This document shows positions 24,420 through 33,001 of a stretch of 64,000 bases of DNA, piece after piece. This DNA is from Anaerolineae bacterium (GTDB lineage: Bacteria > Chloroflexota > Anaerolineae > Aggregatilineales > Phototrophicaceae): positions 1 to 64,000 of the forward strand of contig JALHQT010000003.1 in NCBI GenBank assembly GCA_022841825.1, given 5' to 3'. Made by a program: the position numbers and the translations under genes. The notes under the pieces are model-generated. The model ran no database searches, was not told the DNA's origin, and saw only the letters and a program-made list of their open reading frames with translations. The first letter of the stretch is position 1. The number at the start of each line of letters is the position of its first letter.

Positions 24420-24887
24420 TTGAAACACCCCATCGTTCCAATCAACATGGCGGCGCTTGAACGCGCTGTTGAATTTATCGCCCAGGATCATTTGGAGATT
24501 GCTTACGCGCTGCGCTCACTGGTGGGCAAGCGAGGGTTGCTGCTCGGCTTCGTCGGCGATATCTGGATGCAGTCGAGCGTCCATCTGCTGCGCTGGATGA
24601 CCCGCGAGGCTGAGGCACTGCGCCGCCTGGACGTGGAGACCGCCGCCCTGGTGGGCAATGCGCCGCATACCCTGCATGGCTTCATCACCGCCAGCCCGCT
24701 GCCGCCGCGCTTTCCGCTGCTGGCGGATGCCGATGGCGTCCTTCATGCGCAGTACAACATGGCACAGCCCGGCGCGGTGCTGATCGACGCCGAGCTGCGC
24801 ATCCGCGCGCGCTGGCTGATGCAGCCGGAGGGGATGCTGCGCCCGAAGCAGCTCATGCGCACGGTGGAGGCGCTGGGGCTAGGCTGA
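24420..24887 (+). CDS. Thioredoxin-fold (AhpC/TSA-like) protein without catalytic cysteine
   Basis: 155 aa if the TTG at 24420 is used, or 146 aa from the ATG at 24447; neither has a strong ribosome site. The core resembles peroxiredoxin-like redoxins: LLLGFVGDIWMQSSVHLLRWM near residues 39-59, then RRLDVETAALVGN, FPLLADADGVLHAQYNM and GAVLIDAELRIRARWL. The CxxS/CxxC position is replaced by WMQSS and the whole protein has no cysteine, so thiol peroxidase chemistry is unlikely. The gap 24208-24419 holds AACCCCAAAGCCGCAGAG-type intergenic repeat sequence and an AT-rich stretch. Confidence 0.6.
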   Translation: MKHPIVPINMAALERAVEFIAQDHLEIAYALRSLVGKRGLLLGFVGDIWMQSSVHLLRWMTREAEALRRLDVETAALVGNAPHTLHGFITASPLPPRFPLLADADGVLHAQYNMAQPGAVLIDAELRIRARWLMQPEGMLRPKQLMRTVEALGLG

Positions 24888-24894
24888 CGCGCCT

Positions 24895-25341
24895 CTACCC
24901 TGCCTCCATCGATTCGGTCACCCGCTCCGCCGCGCGCGTGAATGCTTCCCAATCCGCCTCTGGCGCGCTGAGGGACACGCTGTAACGCACGCTGCCCATC
25001 TCAACCGTCCGAAGCTCCTCCCTCAGCGGCGCGTCCGCGCAGGTGGGCGAGCGCACGGGTGCTTCCAGGGGCGTGGCGGAGACGACGATCACGCCGCATT
25101 CGTCGGGCGCGACCAGCGTGAGCTGGAGCGGCGCGCCCGCCTCCCCTGTGACCACGCGCCAGCCGTCGGGGATGCGCAGGCTGAGGTCGCCGCTCGTGAA
25201 GCGTCCATCGGCGATGACGAACGGCGTGGCAGGCGGCGGGACGGGCGGCGTCACCTGTGCGGGCACGCAGGCGGCGAGACACACGATTGCAAATGCCGCC
25301 AGAGCGGACAAGGCACGCCGCGCCCGCGCATTGCGCTTCAC
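24895..25341 (-). CDS. Putative lipoprotein, unknown function
   Basis: 148 aa from a GTG at 25341 that overlaps the upstream gene's TGA (GTGA), so translation is probably coupled. The N-terminus is a lipoprotein signal: basic KRNARARRA, hydrophobic ALAAFAIVCLAAC with a lipobox ending LAAC at about residue 24. A Pro-rich stretch (TPPVPPPATP) links to a beta-rich domain with RFTSGDLSLRIPDGWRV and FTRAAERVTESM. No known domain recognised, though it resembles PsbP/DUF-type ligand-binding folds by pattern. The annotation of a longer 236-aa frame is rejected because its first part lies over the upstream gene. Confidence 0.65.
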   Translation of the reverse strand: MKRNARARRALSALAAFAIVCLAACVPAQVTPPVPPPATPFVIADGRFTSGDLSLRIPDGWRVVTGEAGAPLQLTLVAPDECGVIVVSATPLEAPVRSPTCADAPLREELRTVEMGSVRYSVSLSAPEADWEAFTRAAERVTESMEAG

Positions 25342-25835
25342 GGCGCGCGGTTCGGCGTATTCGGGTTTCCGCCGAATTCCGCCCAGTTCGGGTCGCCGCA
25401 CCAGACGAAGCCCGCCCAACGTATGACCTTCCACACGCCATCCTCCTGCTGCATGTTCGTGTAGACGCACACGCCGCTGAAACCGCGTTCCAGCTCCCAC
25501 GTCCCGATCAGATCGACATTGTAGCCGTCGCCATCGGGGGACGAACGGCGGAAGACCATGCTTTGATAGGCGCCCCATTCCGGCGGGATGTACGCCGACA
25601 CGCACGCCGACACGCTGCCTTGCGGGCAGTTGGCGGCGACCCAGGCGCTCAGGTCGGCACTCAGGTGCTGCTCGGCGCGGGCATCGTCGCCACGCGCGGC
25701 GGCATCGACAAAATCGAGTGCAGCCGCGAAGGCGGGATTGGTATCAGCAGGGGTGAAAAAGAGCGTTGCGACGACGATTGCGATGATGACGATCAGGATG
25801 GCGACGACGAACACGAGCGGACTGATTTTGGGCAT
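25338..25835 (-). CDS. Membrane-anchored NTF2-like protein, unknown function
   Basis: 165 aa. A single N-terminal helix (LVFVVAILIVIIAIVVATLFF, residues about 7-27) anchors an external domain. That domain starts with NPAFAAALDFVDAAARGDDARAEQHLSADL, a helical pattern typical of NTF2-like folds, and ends with ...EDGVWKVIRWAGFVWCGDP. Four cysteines occur in the external part and could form disulphides. It lies 19 nt after the TIM-barrel isomerase and overlaps the lipoprotein gene, so the three form a leftward operon with the large secreted protein upstream. Confidence 0.6.
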   Translation of the reverse strand: MPKISPLVFVVAILIVIIAIVVATLFFTPADTNPAFAAALDFVDAAARGDDARAEQHLSADLSAWVAANCPQGSVSACVSAYIPPEWGAYQSMVFRRSSPDGDGYNVDLIGTWELERGFSGVCVYTNMQQEDGVWKVIRWAGFVWCGDPNWAEFGGNPNTPNRAP

Positions 25836-25854
25836 GAAGAATGCGACTCCGAGG

Positions 25855-26664
25855 TCATGCAGGCTGCTGTTTCATCGCGGCGCGGAGCTTCAGGCTTTCG
25901 CGCAGCGGATCGACCTTCATCATGCCATGCCAGCCGACAGTTGTCATCAGTTCGATGCAAACTGCCCCGTCGTAACCCGCCGCTTCCACGTCCGCCATGG
26001 CTCGCGGGATGTCGATACGCCCGCGCTCGAACGGCGTCTGCAACTGCTTGCGCGCCGCCTGACGGATTTGAATGTGGCGTGCGCGCGGGATCAGCTTGAC
26101 GATCTCCTCGTGGAAGACATCCTGGCAGACCATGTGCGCCCAATCGAGCGTGAGCTGTAAGCCCGGCACAGCGTCGAGCAGTTTGAGTGCCTCCGCCGGG
26201 GTCGCCGCCAGCGAATCGAGATGCGGCTCGATGCTGAGGGGGATGCCAAGCTCGCGGGCAGCGCTCATCATCTCGCGCAGCGCGGCGACGGCGCGGTCAT
26301 GCGCTTCGGCATCTTCGGCGGGCTGCGCCAACCCCGGCGAGAGCGTGATGCCCGCCGCAGGCAGCGCCGCCGCAAAGGGCAGCAGCGCCTTGAAGAGTTC
26401 GATCTCTTTCTGGCGCTTGTCCTCTTCCGGCGATGAGATGCGCGGCAGCATCAGGTACAAATCGGCGACCTGGAGCTTATAGAGCGCCAGGTCTTCGGCG
26501 ATATCGGCGGCGGCACGGCGCGCGTTGGCGGCGGTACGCGAGGCGTTGACGTGCGCGCCGCTGCCAATATCGACATGCCGGAAGCCCATGCGCGCGATCG
26601 TGCCGAGTGCCTCCGACAGCGTCAGGTCGGTGAATGCCCAGGTATGGCAGGAAATGCGCATCAT
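25855..26664 (-). CDS. Sugar phosphate isomerase/epimerase family TIM-barrel protein
   Basis: 269 aa of the AP-endonuclease-2/xylose-isomerase-like family. The opening MRISCHTWAFTDLTLSEAL is typical. Metal-ligand motifs follow the barrel: GITLSPGLAQ, IPLSIEPHLDSLA with a Glu ligand, LQLTLDWAHMVCQDV with Asp and His, and the C-terminal AVCIELM. It would isomerise or epimerise a sugar or a sugar phosphate. Its ATG overlaps the stop of the large secreted protein (26661-29318) by 4 bp, an unexpected pairing for a cytoplasmic enzyme. Confidence 0.85.
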   Translation of the reverse strand: MMRISCHTWAFTDLTLSEALGTIARMGFRHVDIGSGAHVNASRTAANARRAAADIAEDLALYKLQVADLYLMLPRISSPEEDKRQKEIELFKALLPFAAALPAAGITLSPGLAQPAEDAEAHDRAVAALREMMSAARELGIPLSIEPHLDSLAATPAEALKLLDAVPGLQLTLDWAHMVCQDVFHEEIVKLIPRARHIQIRQAARKQLQTPFERGRIDIPRAMADVEAAGYDGAVCIELMTTVGWHGMMKVDPLRESLKLRAAMKQQPA

Positions 26665-29318
26665 CGCACCGGCAGATTTCGGATACTGCCGGGGATGGTC
26701 AGGTAGCGCGCCGCGACCCAGCCGACCGTCCCGTCGCCCAGGCGGATGTGGTACCAGAACGACCAGCCGCGCCGGTCGATGATCGTTCGCCCGATCACCT
26801 GCACCTCGTCCCCGAAGCGGAGCTGGACGATGCGCGCTGTCCGTTCACTTGGTCGCACACGCATGTTGAGCACCGAGGCGTTGACCGTCCCGACGATGCC
26901 GAGAGTCGGCGCGTTATCGATCTGGTCAAATATCGACCCCTGCACCGGCAGCGTGTTGGGGTCGAAGCTGAGTTCCAGGTTGCGTCCGGAAATCCAGCCC
27001 GCCTGCCCATTCGAGAAGGTCGTGTAGTACCACGTCACCGCGCCTTCGGCATTGCTGCGCGCGCTCAGGGTGACGGTCGCGCCGCGACGCACGATGGTGA
27101 TCAGGCTCGCGCCCAGGTAGGGACCGGAGCGCACCGCCGATGCGCGGATCGTGCTGATGACGATGCCCTGCGGACCGACCGGCGTCAGCGTCGCGCCGGG
27201 CGGGATCTGACCGGGCATCAGCGTCGCGGTCGGCGTCAGCAGCGCGGGATTGATCGTCGGCGTCGCGGTCGGCGTCAGGCTGCCCGGCACCGTGATGCTG
27301 TAACCGCGTGTGCCCGTCCGCTGCGGCGATGAACTGTCCACCGCCTGGACGGTGAAACTGAAGCTGCCGAAGGTATTCGCCACGCCGGTGATCTGTCCGC
27401 CCGTCGTCAGCACCAAGCCGCCGGGCAGACTGCCGGTGATGAGCGTGTAGGTGTAGGGACCCGTCCCGCCGTTGGCGACGATCTGCATGTTGTAGGCAGC
27501 GCCGAAGATCGCATCTGGCAGCGAGGTCGGGTTGAGTGTGAGCGCGCCAGAAGGCGTGGTGGTCGGCGCGGGGGGCGTGGTCGTGGCAGTCGCAGTGCCT
27601 GGGATCGCGGTATTCGTCGCCGTCGGCGCGACAGAGGTGGTGGTTGCCGTGGCGTTCGCGACGGGCGTGAAGGTCAGCGTGGGCGGGACAGGCGTATTGG
27701 TCGGCGTCGCCGTCACGTTCGGGTCGGGCGTGAAGGTCAGCGTCGGCGGCACAGGCGTCTCGGTCGGCGTTGCTGTCGTGTTCGGGTCAGGCGTGAAGGT
27801 CAGCGTCGGCGGGACAGGCGTATTGGTCGGCGTCGCCGTCGTGTTCGGGTCGGGCGTGAAGGTCAGCGTCGGTGGGACGGGCGTATTGGTCGGCGTTGCC
27901 GTCACGTTCGGGTCAGGCGTGAAGGTCAGCGTCGGCGGGACAGGCGTCTCGGTTGGCGTTGCCGTCGTGTTCGGGTCGGGCGTGAAGGTCAGCGTCGGCG
28001 GGACAGGCGTCTCGGTCGGCGTCGGCGTCACGTTCGGGTCAGGCGTGAAGGTCAGCGTCGGCGGGACAGGCGTCTCGGTCGGCGTTGCCGTCACGTTCGG
28101 GTCAGGAGTGATGGTCAGCGTCGGCGGGACGGGCGTATTGGTTGGCGTTGCCGTCACGTTCGGGTCGGGCGTGAAGGTCAGCGTCGGCGGGACAGGCGTA
28201 TTGGTCGGTGTCGCCGTCACGTTCGGGTCAGGCGTGAAGGTCAGTGTCGGTGGGACGGGCGTCTCCGTCGGCGTTGCCGTCGCGTTCGGGTCGGGCGTGA
28301 AGGTCAGTGTCGGTGGGACGGGCGTCTCCGTCGGCGTTGCCGTCGCGTTCGGGTCAGGCGTGAAGGTCGGCGTCGGCGGGACGGGTGTATTGGTCGGTGT
28401 CGCGTTCGGGTCGGGCGTCTCGGTCGGAGTCGGCGTGATGTCGAGGATCGTCACGCTGCCATCATTGACGGTGGTCAGGATGTCCTCGGCGGTGCCGCCC
28501 GCCAGCAGAATCTTGCTCTGACGCAGCAGTCCATCGCGCACGATGGTCACCGGGCTGTCGGTCACGGGTGCCAGCGCCAGGAACTCGACCGTCACCAGGA
28601 AGAACGGCGTCGAGACCGAGGACAGCGTCCCCGCGTAATATGAGATCTGCCCCAGATCGTTATCAATGGTGGGTGCCACGATCTGTGAAAGGGGGCTACC
28701 ATCGCCGACGACATCCTGGACTTCCATCACCATCGGGTCGAAATCGAGATGGACTTCAGCGCTGTTGATCGCCTCGCCATCCGGGTTCACGATGATATTC
28801 ACAAAAAAGACTTCGCCCACATTTGCCGTCTGCGTGTCAGGGCTGACGCTCATCACCCCTGCCGGTGGCTCGGTGACAGTGCAGGCGAGGGCGAAACTGT
28901 ACGGGTCTTCGTCGGCGTCGTTGTTGAGCAGACTTAATGTGCCCTGGTACACCCCCGCGCTGGTGGCATTACAGGTGATCTCGAAGGTGGTGTTCGCCTG
29001 GGGCGCGACGGGTGAACTGAAGCTGTCGGTGACCGAGAAGCCCTGCGGGACGGTGAAATCGCCCAGCGTGAGATTGGCATCGCCGTCATTGACAATCGTG
29101 AATGTGCGGCGGATGGGTGTGCCAACCAGCGCGTCTCCAAACTGCGTGAAATCGTCTGTGCTGGGCGTGGTATCGCCGTTGACGATCTCCAGGCTGTTGC
29201 CGCGAATGGTGATCTCCGGCTGCGTCGGCTGCGCTCCTGCGACGCGCAGTGCGCTGAAACTGACCAGCAGCGTGACGAAGCAGAATACACGCAGTGCGCG
29301 AGAGCAAATCTGGTTCAT
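26661..29318 (-). CDS. Secreted protein: HYDIN/ASH-like and cohesin-like domains, PT-repeat linker, Ig-like and SH3 domains
   Basis: 885 aa. Residues 1-29 are a signal peptide (VFCFVTLLVSFSALRVAGA). Residues 35-150 resemble the choice-of-anchor/ASH beta-sandwich (IRRTFTIVNDGDANLTLG). Residues 155-295 look like a cohesin-type domain (VGEVFFVNIIVNPDGEAINSAE...LDFDP). A 250-residue Thr/Pro linker of 21-residue repeats follows (PVPPTLTFTPDPN), then a putative Ig-like domain (GPYTYTLITGSLPGGLVL) and two SH3-like modules (RASAVRSGPYLGASLI; LNMRVRPSERTARIVQL). It is probably a cell-surface or matrix binding protein. The linker is encoded by tandem 63-bp repeats. No enzyme domain is visible. Confidence 0.85.
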   Translation of the reverse strand: MNQICSRALRVFCFVTLLVSFSALRVAGAQPTQPEITIRGNSLEIVNGDTTPSTDDFTQFGDALVGTPIRRTFTIVNDGDANLTLGDFTVPQGFSVTDSFSSPVAPQANTTFEITCNATSAGVYQGTLSLLNNDADEDPYSFALACTVTEPPAGVMSVSPDTQTANVGEVFFVNIIVNPDGEAINSAEVHLDFDPMVMEVQDVVGDGSPLSQIVAPTIDNDLGQISYYAGTLSSVSTPFFLVTVEFLALAPVTDSPVTIVRDGLLRQSKILLAGGTAEDILTTVNDGSVTILDITPTPTETPDPNATPTNTPVPPTPTFTPDPNATATPTETPVPPTLTFTPDPNATATPTETPVPPTLTFTPDPNVTATPTNTPVPPTLTFTPDPNVTATPTNTPVPPTLTITPDPNVTATPTETPVPPTLTFTPDPNVTPTPTETPVPPTLTFTPDPNTTATPTETPVPPTLTFTPDPNVTATPTNTPVPPTLTFTPDPNTTATPTNTPVPPTLTFTPDPNTTATPTETPVPPTLTFTPDPNVTATPTNTPVPPTLTFTPVANATATTTSVAPTATNTAIPGTATATTTPPAPTTTPSGALTLNPTSLPDAIFGAAYNMQIVANGGTGPYTYTLITGSLPGGLVLTTGGQITGVANTFGSFSFTVQAVDSSSPQRTGTRGYSITVPGSLTPTATPTINPALLTPTATLMPGQIPPGATLTPVGPQGIVISTIRASAVRSGPYLGASLITIVRRGATVTLSARSNAEGAVTWYYTTFSNGQAGWISGRNLELSFDPNTLPVQGSIFDQIDNAPTLGIVGTVNASVLNMRVRPSERTARIVQLRFGDEVQVIGRTIIDRRGWSFWYHIRLGDGTVGWVAARYLTIPGSIRNLPVR
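27660..28430. repeat. Tandem 63-bp coding repeats (about 12 copies)
   Basis: A 63-bp unit (21 codons on the minus strand) repeats in register with a few third-base changes and swaps between NT/ET and NA/NV/NT at fixed codons. Such arrays expand and contract by slipped pairing or recombination, so linker length is likely to vary between strains. Because the repeat has no stop on either strand, a long antisense frame is open through it. Confidence 0.9.
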
Positions 29319-29430
29319 GGTCGTTACGCCTGTTTGACCGACAGCAACCTAACTATACGCGATTGCTGCCAGCCGGGGAATAGGCGTTAGGAATTTAGTA
29401 CTTACGACCAACTGCCCAAACCTCGAAAGT

Positions 29431-30339
29431 TCATTCCGCCTGCTTCGCCGCGTGTCCGCCGAACTGGTTGCGCATCAGCGAGAGCAGCCGCGCCGCGTAG
29501 CTGTTCTCCTGGCGGCTGGCGAGGCGCATGAGCAGCGAGAGCGTGATGACGGGCGCGGGCACATCCAGGTCGATTGCCTCGGCGACCGTCCAGCGCCCCT
29601 CGCCGCTGTCCGGCACGTAGGGCGCAAGCTGGCTCAGGTCGGGGTCGGCGACCAGCCCGCCCGCGATCAGGTCGAGCAGCCACGAGCGCACCACGCTGCC
29701 ATGCTGCCAGATTTCGGCGATCTGCGTCACGTCCAGCGCGAATTCCGCCTTCGACTTCATCACGTCGAAGCCTTCGGCATATGCCTGCATCATGCCGTAC
29801 TCGATGCCGTTGTGCACCATCTTGACGAAGTGCCCGCTGCCGTTCGTCCCGACATGCCCCCAGCCCTTGTCCGGCGCGGGCGCGAGCGTCTCGAAGATCG
29901 GCGTGAGCGTTTTCACGACCTCGGCGTCGCCGCCGATCATCATGCTGTAGCCCTCGGTCAGCCCCCAGATGCCGCCGCTCGTGCCGACATCGACCATCGA
30001 GATGCCGTGCTCCTTGAGCATCGCCGCGCGGCGCTGGGTATCCTTGTAGTTGCTGTTGCCCCCGTCGATGATCGTGTCGCCCGCGCTGAGAAGCGGCATA
30101 AGCGCGCGGATCAACGCCTCGGTAGGTTCGCCGGAGGGCACCATCAGCCAGACGACGCGCGGTGCCGGGAGCGCGGCGACCACGCCTTCCAGCGTCGTGG
30201 CAGGCTGCGCGCCGAGCGCCGCCAGCGTCTGCCCCGGTTCCGGGGCGCGGTCATAGACGACGACCTGGTGCCCGCCCTTGAGCAGGCGGCGCGTCATGTT
30301 CGCACCCATCTTCCCCAAACCGCACATGGCAAGTTTCAT
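29431..30339 (-). CDS. gnd: 6-phosphogluconate dehydrogenase, decarboxylating (short YqeC/GntZ type)
   Basis: 302 aa from ATG 30339 (GGAGTG upstream; the frame extends 8 codons further without support). Converts 6-phosphogluconate to ribulose 5-phosphate with NAD(P)+ reduction. Rossmann motif CGLGKMGANMTRRLLKGGH at residues 6-24; the substrate loop MVDVGTSGGIWGLTEGYSMMIGG near 116-138 contains the SGG signature; the catalytic Lys/Asn stretch is NGSGHFVKMVHNGIEYGMMQ near 169-188. The C-terminal dimerisation domain is short, as in the about 300-aa class. Monocistronic between the secreted protein and a hairpin repeat. Confidence 0.93.
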   Translation of the reverse strand: MKLAMCGLGKMGANMTRRLLKGGHQVVVYDRAPEPGQTLAALGAQPATTLEGVVAALPAPRVVWLMVPSGEPTEALIRALMPLLSAGDTIIDGGNSNYKDTQRRAAMLKEHGISMVDVGTSGGIWGLTEGYSMMIGGDAEVVKTLTPIFETLAPAPDKGWGHVGTNGSGHFVKMVHNGIEYGMMQAYAEGFDVMKSKAEFALDVTQIAEIWQHGSVVRSWLLDLIAGGLVADPDLSQLAPYVPDSGEGRWTVAEAIDLDVPAPVITLSLLMRLASRQENSYAARLLSLMRNQFGGHAAKQAE

Positions 30340-30379
30340 CGTAACATCACTCCATAATGACAATGTTCTTCCAGTGACT

Positions 30380-30463
30380 GTGCGTAGTGCGCGGTGCGTG
30401 GTGCGAACAATCTTTGTTTTTTCGCACTACGCACTACGCACTACGCACTACGCACCTCGCACA
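30380..30463. repeat. Tandem GTGCGTAGTGCG hairpin repeat
   Basis: TGTGCGTAGTGCGCGGTGCG... on the left arm (30380-30410) faces CGCACTACGCACTACGCAC... on the right (30424-30463) around a T-rich loop. Each arm is itself a 9-10 bp tandem repeat, so the hairpin can slip into several registers. Related arms occur at 6174-6330, and a half copy at 42543-42570. Confidence 0.75.
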
Positions 30464-30481
30464 GCCGACGCAAGCGTCGCC

Positions 30482-32878
30482 CTATGGCAGTTGCGGGCAG
30501 CCGGTGAGCTGGATGACCGTATCCGACCGTATCCAGCCCGTGATGGTCGCGCCATCAATCGAGAAGGTGATGCGGAACCAGACGACGCCCGTCTGCACCT
30601 CGCGCGTCTGCTCCAGCACATCGACCGCGATGCCCTGGCGCAGGAAGCCGACGCGGTCGGAATTGACCGTCGCCCGCGAGCGGATGTTCGCGCCATCCTG
30701 CCCGGAGGCGATCACACGGCAGAGCGGGGCGGGCGTCGGGCTGGCGATGGGCGTGTCGGTCGGCGTTGGGCTGAGTGTCGCGGTGGCGGTCTGGCTCGGC
30801 GTCAGGGTCGGCGACGGCGTTGCCGTATGCGTCGGCGTCAGCGTCTCGGTCGGCGTGTAGCTGGGTGTGACCGTCAGCGACGGCGTGACCGTCCAGGTCG
30901 CGGTCGGCGTCAGGGATGGCGTGACCGTCCAGGTCGAAGTTGCGGTCGCGGTGGATGTGATGCTGGGTGTGAAGGTTGGCGTCGGCGTGGGCGTCACGCT
31001 CGGCGTTGGGGTGGGTGGCGGGTTGATGACGGGTCCCCACAGGTCGCGCGTGAAAAGCATGAGTAAGCCGATCAGGATGATGCCCGCCCCGCCGATCAGC
31101 GCCGTACGAAGCTGCCCACTGCGCCGCATCGACTGGACGCCGCTCTCCAGCCGCTGAATTTCGGCACGGCGACCGAGGACGTTGAACGGCTCCTCCTGGA
31201 GGGCGGTCAGCCACATCTCGGCTTCGTTGGCGTCGCCATCTTCCAGCGCCGCCTGCGCGCGTTCGGAATAGCGGGTGGAAAGCTCGCCGACGACCGCGCG
31301 ATAGCGGTTGTCCTGGGCGTATTCGCGCAAGCCGGTCAGCATGGTGCGCGCCTGCGTCAGTTCGTTGTCGAAGTTCTGGGCGATCAGCGCCGCCGCGCGT
31401 TCGATCACCTGGCGGGCGCGGCTCATCTCGCTCGCGCCGACGCGCGCCTTCGAGAGCGAATCCGCCAGCGTGGTATCGGTTGGATCGAGACGCACGCCGA
31501 GTTCGAGCATTTGCAGCGCCTCGTTGGTCAGCGCGATGCGCTCTTCGAGCGAGCCTGCGTTGTTGGCGCGCGCCACCGCCGCCTGCGCCTGATCGGCGAT
31601 CTGCGCCTTGAGCGAGCCAAGCTTGGTCTGCGCGTCGTGCGCCAGGCTGTTCAGGCGGCTGCTGTTGGGGAGAAGCTGGCGCACGCGCGTCAGGATATTG
31701 AGCACATTGTTGATCTGCCCGACCTGATCTGGCAGCGTGCCGCCGAGCATCGTCAACTGTACCGCCGCCTGATCGACATCGCTCTGAATGCGGCGCGCTT
31801 TCTCCAGCCGCTCCTCAGCGGACGGGTCATTCGGGACGACGCGCAGCGCGCCCTCGTATTTGCGCACCGCTTCCGACCAGTTGTCGTTGGTCATCAGGCG
31901 GTCGCCTTCCAGCAGCAGTTCGCGCGCCAGCGCCAGATCCTGGATGTCGAGCAGCGCCTGTTCCGCATCCTTCCACGAGAGGATGCCGGAGCGTTCGGCG
32001 AGGTCGCGCGCTTCACGGTACAGGCGCTCCGCTTCGTCATAATTGCCCGCGCGCACCAGCGAATTGGCGCGGTTGTAGGCGACGCGCGCGTCGAACGGGA
32101 TGCGGAAATCCGGCACGACGCCGCGTATCAGGTTGTCTTCCGCTTTCTGGCGATATTCCAGCGCGGTCGCGTTGCCGGGCTGTGCCGAGAGGATCTTGTT
32201 CGCCAGCTCGATCACCTGCTGGTAATCGCCCGCGTAGTACGCCTGGGTCAGCTCGGAGATGGCATCGTCAATCTCGGTCGAGAAGATGGGTCCGGTCGGG
32301 GGACGGCGCGACCCGGTGTCATTCATCAGGTCGCGTTCCGGCGCGGGGTAGCCGGAGGAGGTGGGGTAGCTCTTTTCGCCGCGTTTGCGCCCGCGCGCTG
32401 GGGGTGGTGCATCGCCTTCGTCGCCCGCGTCATCGCTGGGCGGTGGCGGCGCGGTGGAGGAGCGCTGGACGTTGTAACGCTTGAAGAGATCGAGCACGCG
32501 TTGGTTCGCCTGAGCGCTGCGTCCCGCCGCCTCCTGCAGGAGCACGATCACGTCCTCATCCGCCGGATTGAGCTGGAGTGCTTCGGCGAGGATATCGATT
32601 GCCTCGTCGATGTCCTCGTCGTCGCCCGCGATTTCGATGCGGATGCGGGCGCGGCGGACGAGACCGCGAATGGTGGCGGCATTGGGCGAAAGCGGGCTGC
32701 CCCGGCGCGCCAGATCGGCAAACAGCGTCTGGGCGGCGGACTCCTGCGGCGTGTTCTTGGCGTCGGTCAGCAGCGCGCGCGCCGTCTTTTCCAGCTTCGC
32801 CGCGCCCTCCGCGTCATCATCCGCCAGCCTGTTGAGCGCCTGCCGCAGTTCGTCGATCCGTTGTTTGAGGTCCGCCAT
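30482..32878 (-). CDS. Membrane-anchored TPR protein with PT linker and C-terminal SH3 domain
   Basis: 798 aa from ATG 32878 (GGGGGAGAA upstream); a longer open frame to 33643 overlaps the divergent regulator gene and is rejected. Residues 1-210 are helical and acidic with a Pro-rich break (APPPPSDDAGDEGD). Residues 215-590 contain TPR-like helices (AYYAGDYQQVIELANKILS; NYDEAERLYREARDLAE). One membrane helix, ALIGGAGIILIGLLMLF, lies near 597-613, followed by a Thr/Pro linker of about 110 residues outside the cell and an SH3-like domain ending in GWIRSDTVIQLTG. Probably links a cytoplasmic TPR scaffold to the envelope. Function unknown. Confidence 0.8.
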   Translation of the reverse strand: MADLKQRIDELRQALNRLADDDAEGAAKLEKTARALLTDAKNTPQESAAQTLFADLARRGSPLSPNAATIRGLVRRARIRIEIAGDDEDIDEAIDILAEALQLNPADEDVIVLLQEAAGRSAQANQRVLDLFKRYNVQRSSTAPPPPSDDAGDEGDAPPPARGRKRGEKSYPTSSGYPAPERDLMNDTGSRRPPTGPIFSTEIDDAISELTQAYYAGDYQQVIELANKILSAQPGNATALEYRQKAEDNLIRGVVPDFRIPFDARVAYNRANSLVRAGNYDEAERLYREARDLAERSGILSWKDAEQALLDIQDLALARELLLEGDRLMTNDNWSEAVRKYEGALRVVPNDPSAEERLEKARRIQSDVDQAAVQLTMLGGTLPDQVGQINNVLNILTRVRQLLPNSSRLNSLAHDAQTKLGSLKAQIADQAQAAVARANNAGSLEERIALTNEALQMLELGVRLDPTDTTLADSLSKARVGASEMSRARQVIERAAALIAQNFDNELTQARTMLTGLREYAQDNRYRAVVGELSTRYSERAQAALEDGDANEAEMWLTALQEEPFNVLGRRAEIQRLESGVQSMRRSGQLRTALIGGAGIILIGLLMLFTRDLWGPVINPPPTPTPSVTPTPTPTFTPSITSTATATSTWTVTPSLTPTATWTVTPSLTVTPSYTPTETLTPTHTATPSPTLTPSQTATATLSPTPTDTPIASPTPAPLCRVIASGQDGANIRSRATVNSDRVGFLRQGIAVDVLEQTREVQTGVVWFRITFSIDGATITGWIRSDTVIQLTGCPQLP

Positions 32879-33001
32879 AGTTCTCCCCCACTGTGCGAAC
32901 CCTACCTTACCGCATGGCGTGGGAAAGGACAAATCACCACACCCGCACCTTGTGCTAAAATGCCCTCTATCACCTGCGAGCACGCGAGGCAGAGCCAACT
33001 C

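Noticed and set aside
27660-28430. Possible CRISPR array because of regular repeats
   Set aside because: The repeats are contiguous, in codon register and lack unique spacers; there are no cas genes.
27532-28521. Open + strand frame of 329 codons rich in VGVAV/GSGVKVSVGG
   Set aside because: It is the antisense of the tandem 63-bp repeat coding the Thr/Pro linker; it has no ribosome site and its periodicity only mirrors the real gene.
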